From NCBI RefSeq assembly GCF_014696715.1, contig NZ_JACJQO010000017.1:124001-188000 (forward strand): 64,000 bases of DNA. Reading direction: 5' to 3'. The stretch's first letter is position 1. Each line of letters opens with the position of its first letter. The notes beneath the pieces are model-generated. The model did no database searches. It was not told the DNA's origin and saw nothing but the letters and a program-made list of their open reading frames with translations. This document shows, in pieces, positions 1 to 8,236 of the stretch. This DNA is from Pseudanabaena sp. FACHB-2040 (lineage in GTDB: Bacteria > Cyanobacteriota > Cyanobacteriia > Phormidesmidales > Phormidesmidaceae). Position numbers and translations under genes: made by a program.

Positions 1-32
1 GTCAGCTCTTTTAATTTTAGAAGGGTTGGGGA

Positions 33-962
33 TCAGCGCTGGGCCTGGCTCGCTCGCTCAGAACAGGCTTCACCAGCAAGGCCTTCAGCCAAACACTTCT
101 CAAACCGGATTTGCCAGACTGTCTGTTTGGGCATTTGGTCAGCATAAGCTAGGGCCTGCTCATAGAGAGGAATACTGAGAGCAGTGTTGCCCTGTAGCTG
201 ATTAATCTGAGCCTTTAAGTAAAGCAGATCAGGGTTTTCAGGAGCAGCCTGCAGCGCCAAGTTGACCTCTTTGATCGCCTCGTCGTATCGGCCAAGATCC
301 CTTAGCCCAATGGCAATGCCTCGATTTGCCAGATAGGGCGGATGGCTGCTGCGGAGGCGAGCAATAGCCTGATCAGGGTTAGCAAAGGGCAGGTTGACTG
401 CCAGCAGCAAATCCATAAATCCTTTGAGCAAGCTCAACTCAGGATCGTTGCGGTTGATATCTTCGGCTTGCCCCAGCTCGTTAAAGACCTGCTGCAGCAT
501 TCTTAGGGCCGTAGGGGTGCCCCGAGCAATGCCCTGAGTCTGCAAAACATAGCCCCCTTCTAGAAAAATGCCAACAGCGGTATATAGGTGTCCGCGCAGC
601 GGATCGGCATCGACCAGAGCTCGCGCCTTTTGCTGCGTAAGCTTGGCCCGTCGATCCATTTCGGCCAGGTCTTGATCCAGGTATGCCATAGCTGACGCCA
701 TCGCCTGAACCATCGGCTCATCGGGTTCACTCGCCAAGGCAGCATTGATGAGCTGCCGCGCTTCTACATAGTCGCCAGCGTAGAACATCGCATTAAAAGC
801 CTCTTCGGAGGCGTCGCCAATGCTGTGAGGATTGACCGTGCGGAATGGGTCAGCCGCGAACGCGGGCAAGCTCGCAAGGCTAATCGTGACAGCCAAAGTC
901 CCTGCAAACCAGCGCTGAAACTGTTGAGCGTGGCGAGAAAACTTAAAAGATCGCAGTGCCAT
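33..962 (-). CDS. Exported TPR-repeat protein (Sll0314/Alr1548-like)
   Basis: Protein of about 309 residues. A basic N-terminus is followed by a hydrophobic stretch and an Ala-X-Ala site (ASLPAFA), which reads as a Sec signal peptide, so the protein is probably periplasmic or thylakoid-lumenal. The mature part has helical TPR-like repeats; the clearest lies in the last third (LGRYDEAIKEVNLALQAAPENP). It resembles the cyanobacterial Sll0314/Alr1548 TPR family; that name is from memory. The frame stays open 9 codons upstream (to 989), but the start at 962 puts the basic residues directly before the hydrophobic core. Partner proteins cannot be told from the sequence. Confidence 0.8.
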   Translation of the reverse strand: MALRSFKFSRHAQQFQRWFAGTLAVTISLASLPAFAADPFRTVNPHSIGDASEEAFNAMFYAGDYVEARQLINAALASEPDEPMVQAMASAMAYLDQDLAEMDRRAKLTQQKARALVDADPLRGHLYTAVGIFLEGGYVLQTQGIARGTPTALRMLQQVFNELGQAEDINRNDPELSLLKGFMDLLLAVNLPFANPDQAIARLRSSHPPYLANRGIAIGLRDLGRYDEAIKEVNLALQAAPENPDLLYLKAQINQLQGNTALSIPLYEQALAYADQMPKQTVWQIRFEKCLAEGLAGEACSERASQAQR

Positions 963-1210
963 AGAAATACCGTGTGTGCAGAACCACAACCAGTGAGCAA
1001 TCTAATTCTGAAACCAGGATAGCGTTTACTAGGCAGCAACCGTGTAGCAGCCAGTTGCATCAAAGCTTCCTGTCAAGGGGGCGACAGTTGGGGGCCAGAG
1101 AAAGGGGGCTTCAGTGACTGTCTCCAGACCGTCGGTTTCTGTTTCCGGATAAAGAGCAGCGGTCTAGAGCTAGCTTGTAGCCGACTATACCTGAAGACGG
1201 CAAACTACTG

Positions 1211-1293
1211 GGGGAGTTCCCTGAGAGTTCTTGAGAGTTCTTGAGAGTTTTCTGGAAGTTCTCTGGGAGTTTTCTGGAAGTTCTCTGAAAGTT
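1211..1293. repeat. Eight direct repeats phased at 10-11 bp, upstream of ABC/rsmG
   Basis: The pentamer RAGTT (GAGTT or AAGTT) starts at 1214, 1225, 1235, 1245, 1256, 1267, 1278 and 1289, within larger units such as CTGAGAGTTC and TCTGGAAGTT. The spacing of 10-11 bp puts each copy on the same face of the helix. A possible -10 element (TATAAC, about 1299-1304) follows immediately. The arrangement resembles a tandem response-regulator binding array, as in Pho boxes with about 11-bp spacing, but the core does not match the known cyanobacterial Pho box. The next gene on the plus strand starts 150 bp downstream. The rest of 963-1442 shows nothing else recognisable. Confidence 0.6.
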
Positions 1294-1442
1294 GTCCTTA
1301 TAACAGAGGGTCTGTAGCGAATCCGGGCGAGTTGCTTAAGCCAGCCTGTAGCATGGGTAAAGAGATGCCGTCGTTACAGCTTCTAGTCCTGTTTCAGCTT
1401 GCCGGTCGGGCATACTGAAGCTAAGCAAACTTTCCTTGTTTA

Positions 1443-2099
1443 ATGCTTTACCTCCGCAACCTTACTTACCACCCCACTGCTAGTCCTGTAGCCATTTTGA
1501 AAAACATTTCACTCGAACTGGCTCCCCAGGAGATGGGGCTGGTAACTGGGCCGAGTGGCTCTGGCAAAAGTACGCTGCTAGAAATCATGGCAGGGTTAGC
1601 CCAGCCAACCCTAGGCGTCATCCAGTGGCGAGACCAACCTCTCAATACGGAATCGTTGCAACAGATTGCTGGGCTGGTTTTTCAGTTTCCAGAGCGCCAC
1701 TTCTGTGGCCATACCATTTTAGAAGAACTGCGCTTGGGGCACCCAGAGCTAACCCAGGAGCGGATGAGAGAAGCGATGGCAGCAGTGGGTTTGAGCGATA
1801 TAGATCTCGATGTCATGCCCCACTCCCTCAGTGGTGGGCAGCAAAGACGCCTGGCTCTAGCGGTGCAGCTAATCCGCCAGCCCTATCTGCTTTTGCTGGA
1901 TGAGCCTACTGCTGGGCTGGACTGGTCAATGCGGCGGCAGGTAGTCGATCTTCTCAAGCAGCTGAAGCAAGAGTGGAGCCTGCTAGTGGTTTCCCACGAC
2001 GCGGAGGAGCTGTCGATGCTTGCCGATCGGTGCTGGCGGATCGACCACGGAGAACTAACTCCGGTGCCCCAGCCCTCTAAGCTCAAGGTGGTTTCTTAA
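1443..2099 (+). CDS. ECF-type ABC transporter ATP-binding protein
   Basis: A 218-residue P-loop ATPase with every ABC motif: Walker A GPSGSGKST near residue 37, a Q-loop reading VFQFPERHF, signature LSGGQQRR, Walker B LLLLDEPT and an H-loop in VVSHDAEE. The QFPE form of the Q-loop is typical of energy-coupling-factor (EcfA/CbiO) ATPases that power vitamin or metal uptake with an EcfT and an S component. No T or S gene adjoins it; the only S component in the window is bioY at 18080. It lies 5 bp before rsmG and is probably co-transcribed, downstream of the phased repeats at 1211-1293. The substrate is unknown. Confidence 0.85.
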   Translation: MLYLRNLTYHPTASPVAILKNISLELAPQEMGLVTGPSGSGKSTLLEIMAGLAQPTLGVIQWRDQPLNTESLQQIAGLVFQFPERHFCGHTILEELRLGHPELTQERMREAMAAVGLSDIDLDVMPHSLSGGQQRRLALAVQLIRQPYLLLLDEPTAGLDWSMRRQVVDLLKQLKQEWSLLVVSHDAEELSMLADRCWRIDHGELTPVPQPSKLKVVS

Positions 2100-2104
2100 C
2101 AGAT

Positions 2105-2866
2105 ATGACAACCGCATTTTCTTCGCTACCCACTTTGGGTGACACCTGGCAGAAAACTCTGCAGTGGCAGCCTGACAAGTCTCAAAGGGCACTTTTTCAA
2201 AAGCTCTATAAAGGCATTTTGCAGGGCAATCAACAGTTCAACCTAACCCGCATCACAGCTCCAGAAGAATTTTGGGAAAAGCACCTGTGGGATTCGCTGC
2301 TGGGCATTGCTCCCTGGCTGCCGACTGCAGAGCCATCAGAAATAGCCGTTCCCCCCGTCCAACGGGTGATCGACATTGGTACCGGGGGCGGCTTTCCGGG
2401 ACTGCCGGTTGCGATCGCACAGCCCACCTGGCAAATCACCTGCCTCGACTCAACCCGCAAGAAAATTGCTTTTCTAGCGGAACTTAGCCAGTCTCTAGGT
2501 CTCGATCAGGTTCAGACAGCCGCCGATCGAGCCGAGTCTTTTGGTCGCCACCCTGCCCAGCGGGAAAGTTACGACTTGGCCCTTATCCGAGCCGTTGGGC
2601 CAGTCACCGTTTGCGCCGAATATGCCCTGCCCCTAGTCAAAGTCAACGGCGTTGCAGTGCTCTACCGAGGTCAGTGGACAGCAGCCGAAGCCAGCGCCCT
2701 AGGCGAAGCGGCAGCCCGCTTGGGAGGAGGCGACATTGAGGTGCAGGCAGCAACCACACCCCTGACTCAGGGTGTTCGGCACTGCCTTTACATCCGCAAG
2801 CAGAGCTCTACCCCAGTTGAGTTTCCGCGCGCGCCGGGGACACCTGCGAAGCAGCCATTGGGGTGA
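2105..2866 (+). CDS. rsmG: 16S rRNA (guanine527-N7)-methyltransferase RsmG
   Basis: A 253-residue SAM-dependent methyltransferase that modifies G527 of 16S rRNA in the 530 loop. The SAM-binding motif I reads VIDIGTGGGFPGLP, and the FNLTRI and EEFWEKHLWDSL stretches before it are typical of GidB/RsmG. The N- and C-terminal extensions make it longer than the E. coli enzyme (about 207 residues), as is common in cyanobacteria; the last 25 residues look unstructured. The ABC ATPase stop is 5 bp upstream, suggesting one transcript. The gene end is followed by a purine-rich low-complexity stretch shared with the convergent TerB gene. Confidence 0.93.
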   Translation: MTTAFSSLPTLGDTWQKTLQWQPDKSQRALFQKLYKGILQGNQQFNLTRITAPEEFWEKHLWDSLLGIAPWLPTAEPSEIAVPPVQRVIDIGTGGGFPGLPVAIAQPTWQITCLDSTRKKIAFLAELSQSLGLDQVQTAADRAESFGRHPAQRESYDLALIRAVGPVTVCAEYALPLVKVNGVAVLYRGQWTAAEASALGEAAARLGGGDIEVQAATTPLTQGVRHCLYIRKQSSTPVEFPRAPGTPAKQPLG

Positions 2867-2896
2867 AGAATCAGGGACAGGGAGACGCGTCTTCCT

Positions 2897-3346
2897 CTAT
2901 CCCCGATTCTTGATATTCATCACCTGCACAATCTGCAGGGCCATGTCGCCCGGAATTTCCAGAATTCGGTACAGATCGTCGAGGAAAGACTGTTCCTGGG
3001 GCGCGACTGTGCCATCGGAGAGCACTAAGTCAGTGGCGATCGCAAAGGCGGTTTCTCGCAGATCTTGGGGCAGAGATTGTTTGGCTAGGGCGATCAGCTC
3101 GCCCGGGCCATACTGCTTTAGCATCACCAACAGCTTGTCAAACATCCGATGCATCACGTCGGCAGAGTAGCTGTTAAAGAGCTGCATTCGAGAAAGGGCC
3201 AGGGTCATTTCCTGGCCTTCTTGTTCTGAGAGGTAGCCGTCGGCTGCGATCGCAACTAGAGCCACACAAGCAAAAGATTCTGCCGCACTTAAACTCACCG
3301 CTGCCGGTTTGACTTCGGTTTCGAAAACACCGTCTGATGGCCCCAT
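2897..3346 (-). CDS. TerB-family (tellurite resistance B-like) protein
   Basis: A 149-residue all-helical protein of the TerB fold. Signature segments are LVAIAADGYLSEQE near residue 31 and the second half-repeat ATDLVLSDGTVAPQEQSFLDDL near residue 105, acidic helix-loop-helix elements that bind metal in TerB structures. Stand-alone TerB proteins are common in cyanobacteria, usually without a ter operon, and there is none here. It converges on rsmG with a gap of about 30 bp. Family assignment is firm; the physiological role is unknown and tellurite resistance should not be assumed. Confidence 0.8.
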   Translation of the reverse strand: MGPSDGVFETEVKPAAVSLSAAESFACVALVAIAADGYLSEQEGQEMTLALSRMQLFNSYSADVMHRMFDKLLVMLKQYGPGELIALAKQSLPQDLRETAFAIATDLVLSDGTVAPQEQSFLDDLYRILEIPGDMALQIVQVMNIKNRG

Positions 3347-3463
3347 AAGCTATCCTCTAACATCGCTAATACATCTTGCCTCAATTCTCTAGGCGCGCAA
3401 TGAGGTTTTGAAGAGACTTTACAGCCTAGCTGCGGGCAGTTTTCGGCACATTAAGATGAGCTT

Positions 3464-3775
3464 TTAGGCAGCGTTTCACCCAGCCCAAGACTGAGGTAAG
3501 GCTTGGCAAAGGTTGCCAACTCGTGTGCGTTGGTTCACCTCGACTAGGGGCAACCTGCTTACTAAAGTGCCTTGCTAGAAGCAGCCTCAGCAATTTAAAG
3601 GCCTGCTACTACAAGCGGTCAACTGGGTGTGATCAAACTCACACGTGGCTGTGACCAAAGTCCTGTTGCTGCGAAGGGCTTTTACGGATACTTAAGAAGA
3701 CTCAACTCTAGCCGAGTCATCTACAGGGAACACACAACCGACCGACAGACCTTCGGGATTCCTGTCGGTTTTTTA
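3464..3775 (+). ncRNA. Candidate structured non-coding RNA ending in a terminator
   Basis: This gap between two minus-strand genes has no convincing reading frame but dense pairing on the plus strand. TTGGCAA/TTGCCAA (3503-3509 with 3513-3519) forms a perfect hairpin that competes with AGGTTGCC/GGCAACCT (3510-3517 with 3549-3556). GGTCA/TGACC (3617-3621 with 3652-3656) encloses GTGTGA/TCACAC (3627-3632 with 3639-3644). GACTC/GAGTC pairs at 3699-3718. An intrinsic terminator ends the stretch, with no plus-strand gene before it. A weak -10 (TAAGAT, 3452-3457) would start it near 3464. I could not match it to tmRNA, RNase P or SRP RNA. A 6S-type or novel RNA is possible. Confidence 0.42.
3741..3775 (+). 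terminator. Rho-independent terminator, plus strand
   Basis: ACCGACAG (3741-3748) pairs perfectly with CTGTCGGT (3762-3769), and the loop contains a CC-TTCG-GG cap. A run of T residues (3769-3774) follows. No plus-strand protein gene precedes it since rsmG ended 870 bp earlier, beyond the convergent TerB gene, so it most likely ends the candidate RNA upstream. Confidence 0.85.
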
Positions 3776-3817
3776 TTGCTCTTTTTCGAGATCAGATTTG
3801 AGGTCAGGCCCTTCTGA

Positions 3818-4453
3818 TCAGCGCATCGCTGACATCGTGTTTTTCCAGGTCAACTCCCGACAAAGGACAGTTAAGGCTCGCTGGTCAGCTCCCTGGAAAA
3901 GCCCACTATCGATTAGTTGGGTTAGCACCTGCTGGGCCAGCTGCGTAGCAAAGGTGCCGCCCGATCTCAGCAGCTGACTGTAATAGGAAAACTGAGGCTG
4001 GCCCTGAGGGCTCAAGTGAAAGCGGTACACCTCTTCTCCGCTCATCTGATAAACCGGCGTATTCACAGGCACCACTGCCCTGGGAATACCGTGCCAGCCG
4101 TGGCAGGTGCCGTCATCAAGCTCCAGAGTGCCAATCAGAACGACGCCCAGCAGTATGCGGGTTTCCTGCACCAGATCGGGTGTAAACAGCGGGTCGGGTT
4201 CGCTAGAGAGGCGAGGGCCGCTATTGAGAAACATGGGGTTAGACAGCTGCGAGTTGTAAACCAGGCCCACAGCCCAGTGCCGATTCTCATTCTCTAAGCT
4301 GACAAACTGGCCAAAGCCAAAGTCTTCAGCACAGGGCGGGGCAGAGACATCCTGCTGATCATCGACCTGCACCACATAGTCATGGTGAGAGTTGGATTTG
4401 ACTACTTTGCCAATACGGCAGCGCTGCGGTGTTGCCTGATCAAACAGATCCAT
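3818..4453 (-). CDS. HAS-barrel domain protein, conserved in cyanobacteria
   Basis: A 211-residue protein. Its N-terminal 90 residues match the HAS barrel (HerA/ATP-synthase N-terminal beta barrel): GKVVKSNSHHDYVVQV, then FGQFVSLENENRHWAVGLVY. The remainder is not recognised. HAS barrels in HerA and F1-ATPase mediate oligomer contacts, but the motor ATPase domain is absent here. The start at 4453 is supported by a strong Shine-Dalgarno (GGAGG, five bases before the ATG). It lies downstream of apcD on the same strand, separated by a terminator, so it probably has its own promoter. Function unknown. Confidence 0.65.
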   Translation of the reverse strand: MDLFDQATPQRCRIGKVVKSNSHHDYVVQVDDQQDVSAPPCAEDFGFGQFVSLENENRHWAVGLVYNSQLSNPMFLNSGPRLSSEPDPLFTPDLVQETRILLGVVLIGTLELDDGTCHGWHGIPRAVVPVNTPVYQMSGEEVYRFHLSPQGQPQFSYYSQLLRSGGTFATQLAQQVLTQLIDSGLFQGADQRALTVLCRELTWKNTMSAMR

Positions 4454-4490
4454 GTTTCCTCCACCCGCTAAGAATCAAGATCAAGAGAAA

Positions 4491-4517
4491 TAAAAAGGGC
4501 ACAGCTAAGCTGCGCCC
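4491..4517 (-). terminator. Rho-independent terminator of apcD
   Basis: On the minus strand a roughly 10-bp stem (GGGCGCAGCT with AGCTGTGCCC, one G-T wobble) is followed by a T-rich tract. It sits 40 bp past the apcD stop and separates apcD from the HAS-barrel gene. Confidence 0.75.
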
Positions 4518-4557
4518 CTACCATTGTGCAAGGAAATCAGAACTCAGTTCAAACGTT

Positions 4558-5043
4558 CTATGACATTGCCTGGATCAGGAAGTCAAAGTAAGGCCGAGCT
4601 TCACCCGCATCGTCATCAGAGAGTAGGCTGAGGGAAGCCTCTTTGAGACAACGAATGGCCTCAGCCATGCCAGGGACAGGCACGTTGAGCGCGTTGTACA
4701 TTTCTCGCACCCCAACAATGCCGATGCTCTCAATCGGACCACTGTTGCCAGCTAGCACACCGTAGGTGATCAGGCGCAGGTACCAGCCATAGTCTCGAAT
4801 GCACAGAGCCCGCTGCTTCTGACCATAGGCATTGCCACCAGGGGCGATGAAGTCAGGACGGCGTCTCCAGAGCTCTTTGCTGGCCTGATCAACGATTTTT
4901 TTCTCGTTGTCTGCCAATGTGGTGGCGATTCGCATCCGCTGGTCGCCGGTCTTTAAATAGTCTTCAATCGTCTTGAGCTCGCCGCTGGTAGGGTAGCGCA
5001 GCTCATCGTCGGCGTTGAGAATTACTTGGCTAACGACTGACAT
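4558..5043 (-). CDS. apcD: Allophycocyanin alpha-B subunit ApcD
   Basis: A 161-residue phycobiliprotein. It is one of the terminal emitters of the phycobilisome core, passing excitation to photosystems and important for transfer to PSI. The opening [20 protein letters not shown] is characteristic of ApcD rather than ApcA (MSIVTKSIVNAD). The chromophore cysteine lies in [12 protein letters not shown], close to the usual Cys81. The frame is open for 31 more codons upstream (to 5136), but that extension is unrelated to the family and the conserved N-terminus begins at 5043. The gene stands alone, as apcD usually does outside apcABC, and ends in its own terminator. About 400 bp of upstream sequence on this strand could hold its promoter. 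Confidence 0.95.
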   Translation of the reverse strand: MSVVSQVILNADDELRYPTSGELKTIEDYLKTGDQRMRIATTLADNEKKIVDQASKELWRRRPDFIAPGGNAYGQKQRALCIRDYGWYLRLITYGVLAGNSGPIESIGIVGVREMYNALNVPVPGMAEAIRCLKEASLSLLSDDDAGEARPYFDFLIQAMS

Positions 5044-5449
5044 AGTTTTTTGATGACCGCGATGACACTGTATCAACGATAGTTTAGCGACTTCAGGGCA
5101 CCCAAGAAAAGCGCCTTTCTCATCTAAACGCTTCAACGCTTACTTTTGTTGGGCCAACTACGTCCCTACTAAAAAGCCGATTTCCGGTTTTCTACGGGGG
5201 GTTTGGCTATTTATCTAGAGAGTTGTTAACTGAATGAGAAAGGGGTTTCTTTTGTAAAGAATTTGAAACATCTTTCAAGCCACAGCGTTACCCATCGCCG
5301 CCGCAATCACTACAGGTGCGCTAGATCAGCAGCACTGGGGCAATTAGCAAAGAGCATTAGAGCTGTGGAATGAACCCAGTAGAAAAAAACACCACAAACT
5401 CAACCGAGATTGCTAGAGTCAGAGACTGGACTGACGCGGGGCATGGGCA

Positions 5450-6817
5450 ATGGCTGACTGGCAAGCGGGCGCGACCTTGGATCTTGAGATTACTGACCTT
5501 AATAGCACAGGAGATGGTCTGGGTCGCTGGGATGGCCGGGTGGTCTTTGTGCCCGACACGGTACCGGGAGATACTATTCGCACCAAGCTAGTGCAGGTAA
5601 AACCGACCTTTGCGCGAGGCAAGCTGGTGGAGGTGGTTACGGCCTCGGCAGAGCGGGTGCGTCCGGCCTGTATTGTGGCAGACAAGTGCGGCGGCTGTCA
5701 GTGGCAGGCGGTGTCTTATGAGGCTCAGCTGGCGGCCAAGCAGCAACAGGTTGAGGAAGCGCTCAGACGCATCGGCGGGTTTGCTGACCTTGCTATCAGC
5801 CCGATCCTAGGGGCTGAGAACTCGCTGGGTTATCGCAACAAGGTGACCTACCCCCTAGCTCGATCTTCCGAAGGCCAGGTCAAGGCAGGCTACTACCGTA
5901 AGGGCAGCCACAAGCTGGTGAATCTCAATCAGTGCCCGGTGCAGGATGGGCGGCTGAACCCACTGCTGGCGGAGGTGAAGCAAGACATTCAGGCTCAGGG
6001 CTGGTCGATTTACGATGAGAAACGGCATCATGGGCGGCTGCGCCACCTGTCTCTACGGATCGGGCGACGTACCGGACAAATCCTGCTAACGCTGGTTTCC
6101 ACAGTGCGAGATTTGCAAAATCTGGAGAAGCAGGCTCAGGTGTGGCTAGAGCGCTACCCTGACTTAGTAGGGGTTTGCCTCAACTACAATCCGGCTAAGA
6201 CCAATGCCATCTTGGGGGAGGAAACCCGCGCTGTGGCAGGGCGGCCGTATTTGGAAGAATCCTTTGCTGGGTTAACTTTTCGCATTCATCCCACCACGTT
6301 TTTTCAGGTCTACACAGAGCAGGCCGAGCGCATATTGGGGGTGATTTTGGAGGAGCTGGCGCTCCAGGGCAGCGAAACGGTGATCGATGCTTATGCCGGG
6401 GTTGGGACGCTGACACTGCCAGTGGCGCAGCGATCGCGCCGCTGCATTGGCCTAGAAGTTCAGCCTGAGGCCGTGCAGCAGGGCTTGGCAAATGCGGCTT
6501 TGAACGACATTGAAAACGTAGAGTTTCGATCGGGCAGTGTTGAGCAGCTGCTGCCGCAGGTAGCCGGAGAATTGGAGGGGGGGCCAGATGTGGTGCTCCT
6601 AGATCCGCCGCGTAAGGGCTGCGATCGCACTGTCCTCGATGCCCTAATTGAGCTAAACCCAGCCCGCATTGTCTACATGAGCTGCAACCCAGCCACCCTG
6701 GCCCGCGACCTGAAGATCCTCTGCGAAGAGGGGGGCTACCGGATCCAGCGGGTACAGCCTGCCGACTTCTTTCCTCAAACCGCGCATGTAGAGTGTGCTG
6801 CATTTCTGATAGCTTAG
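5450..6817 (+). CDS. rlmD: 23S rRNA (uracil-C5)-methyltransferase, RlmD/RumA family
   Basis: A 455-residue SAM-dependent RNA methyltransferase that makes m5U in 23S rRNA (U1939 in E. coli numbering). The N-terminal TRAM/OB domain covers about residues 1-65. Cysteines in CIVADKCGGCQW and a later QCPV give the 4Fe-4S ligand pattern. The SAM motif is VIDAYAGVGTLTLP and the catalytic segment is YMSCNPATLARDL, where the Cys is the nucleophile. Length matches RumA. Some cyanobacterial paralogues target other uridines, so the exact position is inferred. It runs in the same direction as lpxD, 29 bp away. The 5044-5449 gap before it holds no gene I can support. Confidence 0.88.
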   Translation: MADWQAGATLDLEITDLNSTGDGLGRWDGRVVFVPDTVPGDTIRTKLVQVKPTFARGKLVEVVTASAERVRPACIVADKCGGCQWQAVSYEAQLAAKQQQVEEALRRIGGFADLAISPILGAENSLGYRNKVTYPLARSSEGQVKAGYYRKGSHKLVNLNQCPVQDGRLNPLLAEVKQDIQAQGWSIYDEKRHHGRLRHLSLRIGRRTGQILLTLVSTVRDLQNLEKQAQVWLERYPDLVGVCLNYNPAKTNAILGEETRAVAGRPYLEESFAGLTFRIHPTTFFQVYTEQAERILGVILEELALQGSETVIDAYAGVGTLTLPVAQRSRRCIGLEVQPEAVQQGLANAALNDIENVEFRSGSVEQLLPQVAGELEGGPDVVLLDPPRKGCDRTVLDALIELNPARIVYMSCNPATLARDLKILCEEGGYRIQRVQPADFFPQTAHVECAAFLIA

Positions 6818-6846
6818 AATCGCCCTGATTCAAAGCCAGTCGCCCC

Positions 6847-7893
6847 ATGAAGTTTAGCGAAATTGCCGCCAAAATTGGGATTACCGAACAGTCAAGCCTG
6901 AGCGAGTACGCCGATCGCGACCCAGAGATTGCCGGGGTGAGCGCTGTGGAGCAGGCTGAGGCTGGAGCACTGAGCTATATCGAGGGAGCCAAGTTTGCCC
7001 ATTTTGTGGCAACCACTCAGGCCAGCGCCCTGATCTTGCCCAAAAATGAAGCCTTGCAGGCTCAAGCCAGCGAGCGAGGAATTGCTTGGCTAAGCACACC
7101 CGATCCACGGCTGGGGTTTGCCCGTGCGATCGCACTCTTTTACCAGCCATTTAAGCCAGCTCCCGGCATTCACCCCACGGCGATCATCGATCCCTCCGTA
7201 ACGCTGGGGGAAGAGGTTGCAATTGGGGCCTACGTGGTGATTCAAGCCGGGGTCAAAATCGGCAGCGGCGTTTGCATTCAACCTAATGTGGTGGTTTATC
7301 CCCACGTTGAGATTGGCGATGGCACGGTGCTCCACGCCAACTGCGTCATCCATGAGCGCACTAAATTAGGCCGGGCCTGTGTGATTCACAGCGGTGCAGC
7401 CATTGGCTCCGAAGGCTTTGGCTTTGTGCCCACGGCCCAGGGTTGGGAGAAAATGGAGCAGTCTGGCTATACGGTGCTGGAAGATGGCGTTGAGATCGGC
7501 TGCAACTCTACGGTCGATCGCCCCGCTGTGGGCGAAACCCGCATTAAGCGAGGCACTAAGCTCGACAACCTAGTACATGTTGCTCACGGCTGCCAAGTGG
7601 GCGAAGGCGTGGTGATGGCGGCTCAGGTAGGCATGGCGGGCGGCGTAATTATCGGCAACCGGGTGATTTTGGCAGGGCAGGTGGGCATTGCTAACCAGGC
7701 CAAGATTGGAGATGGTGCGATCGCAACCGCCAAAGCGGGCATTCACAGCGATGTCGAAGCTGGCAGCATCGTGGCTGGATCTCCCGCCATTTCCCATAAG
7801 CTGTTTTTGAAAGCCGCTGCAGTTTACAACCGCCTGCCAGAAATGTATCAGACCCTCAAGCAGCTCCAGAGGCAATTTACTTCCACCAAATAG
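6847..7893 (+). CDS. lpxD: UDP-3-O-acylglucosamine N-acyltransferase LpxD
   Basis: A 348-residue enzyme that adds the N-linked acyl chain from acyl-ACP to UDP-3-O-acylglucosamine in lipid A synthesis, in the cytoplasm. The N-terminal uridine-binding domain (about 1-100) is followed by a long left-handed beta helix of hexapeptide repeats (VTLGEEVAIGAYVVIQAGVKIG and on). The LDNLVHVAHGCQVGEG segment near residue 240 carries the catalytic histidine. The C-terminal helix (YNRLPEMYQTLKQLQ) is typical. It lies 29 bp after rlmD and is probably on the same transcript. The other lpx genes are not in this window. Confidence 0.92.
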   Translation: MKFSEIAAKIGITEQSSLSEYADRDPEIAGVSAVEQAEAGALSYIEGAKFAHFVATTQASALILPKNEALQAQASERGIAWLSTPDPRLGFARAIALFYQPFKPAPGIHPTAIIDPSVTLGEEVAIGAYVVIQAGVKIGSGVCIQPNVVVYPHVEIGDGTVLHANCVIHERTKLGRACVIHSGAAIGSEGFGFVPTAQGWEKMEQSGYTVLEDGVEIGCNSTVDRPAVGETRIKRGTKLDNLVHVAHGCQVGEGVVMAAQVGMAGGVIIGNRVILAGQVGIANQAKIGDGAIATAKAGIHSDVEAGSIVAGSPAISHKLFLKAAAVYNRLPEMYQTLKQLQRQFTSTK

Positions 7894-8236
7894 TTATCCC
7901 TGGACTTTCCAACGGACTCGCTTTGGTGAAAATTCCATGGATTGTCAACTTAAATCACAAGAGTTTTCGCTTTGTAAAAGTTCATATCTTTTTGGATGTG
8001 CCGTTGTGAGTTTGTCTTCGGCCGGGCAGAGCAATACCCCCTGACAACAGCGGTTTTTCGAGGAATGCTTGCTTTGCAAAGATTCCTCTGAACTAGCAGC
8101 TCTGTCAGTAGTCAAAGCAATCTGCACAATTTTTAGCGCTTAACTTTTGCTTTACAATTTTGGCAACGTCAAGATCCACTGACTTCGTTCTTCTGACCCT
8201 GTTTGCCGCACCCACTGACCCCGGTTACTTGCGCCT
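7894..8236. other. Intergenic region without a recognisable gene
   Basis: These 343 bp are AT-richer than the flanking genes. A short minus-strand frame across the middle shows no family resemblance or ribosome site. A TTTACAAT element near 8151 is one half of an RpaB/HLR1-like site, but no second half is properly spaced. It probably holds the promoter of the downstream branching-enzyme gene. Confidence 0.4.

Noticed and set aside
2230-2460. Minus-strand frame inside rsmG
   Set aside because: Shadow of the methyltransferase core; no independent signal.
3629-3817. 62-codon plus-strand frame before the HAS-barrel gene
   Set aside because: It runs straight through the terminator hairpin and T run and has no ribosome site; the stretch reads better as RNA.
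5370-5591. 73-codon frame upstream of rlmD
   Set aside because: Overlaps the rlmD start in another frame and shows no recognisable protein.
6195-6872. 225-codon minus-strand frame over rlmD
   Set aside because: Fully covered by rlmD on the other strand; Arg/Pro/Cys-rich low-quality composition.
7945-8127. 60-codon minus-strand frame in the lpxD-GH57 gap
   Set aside because: No ribosome site, no family resemblance, AT-rich spacer composition.
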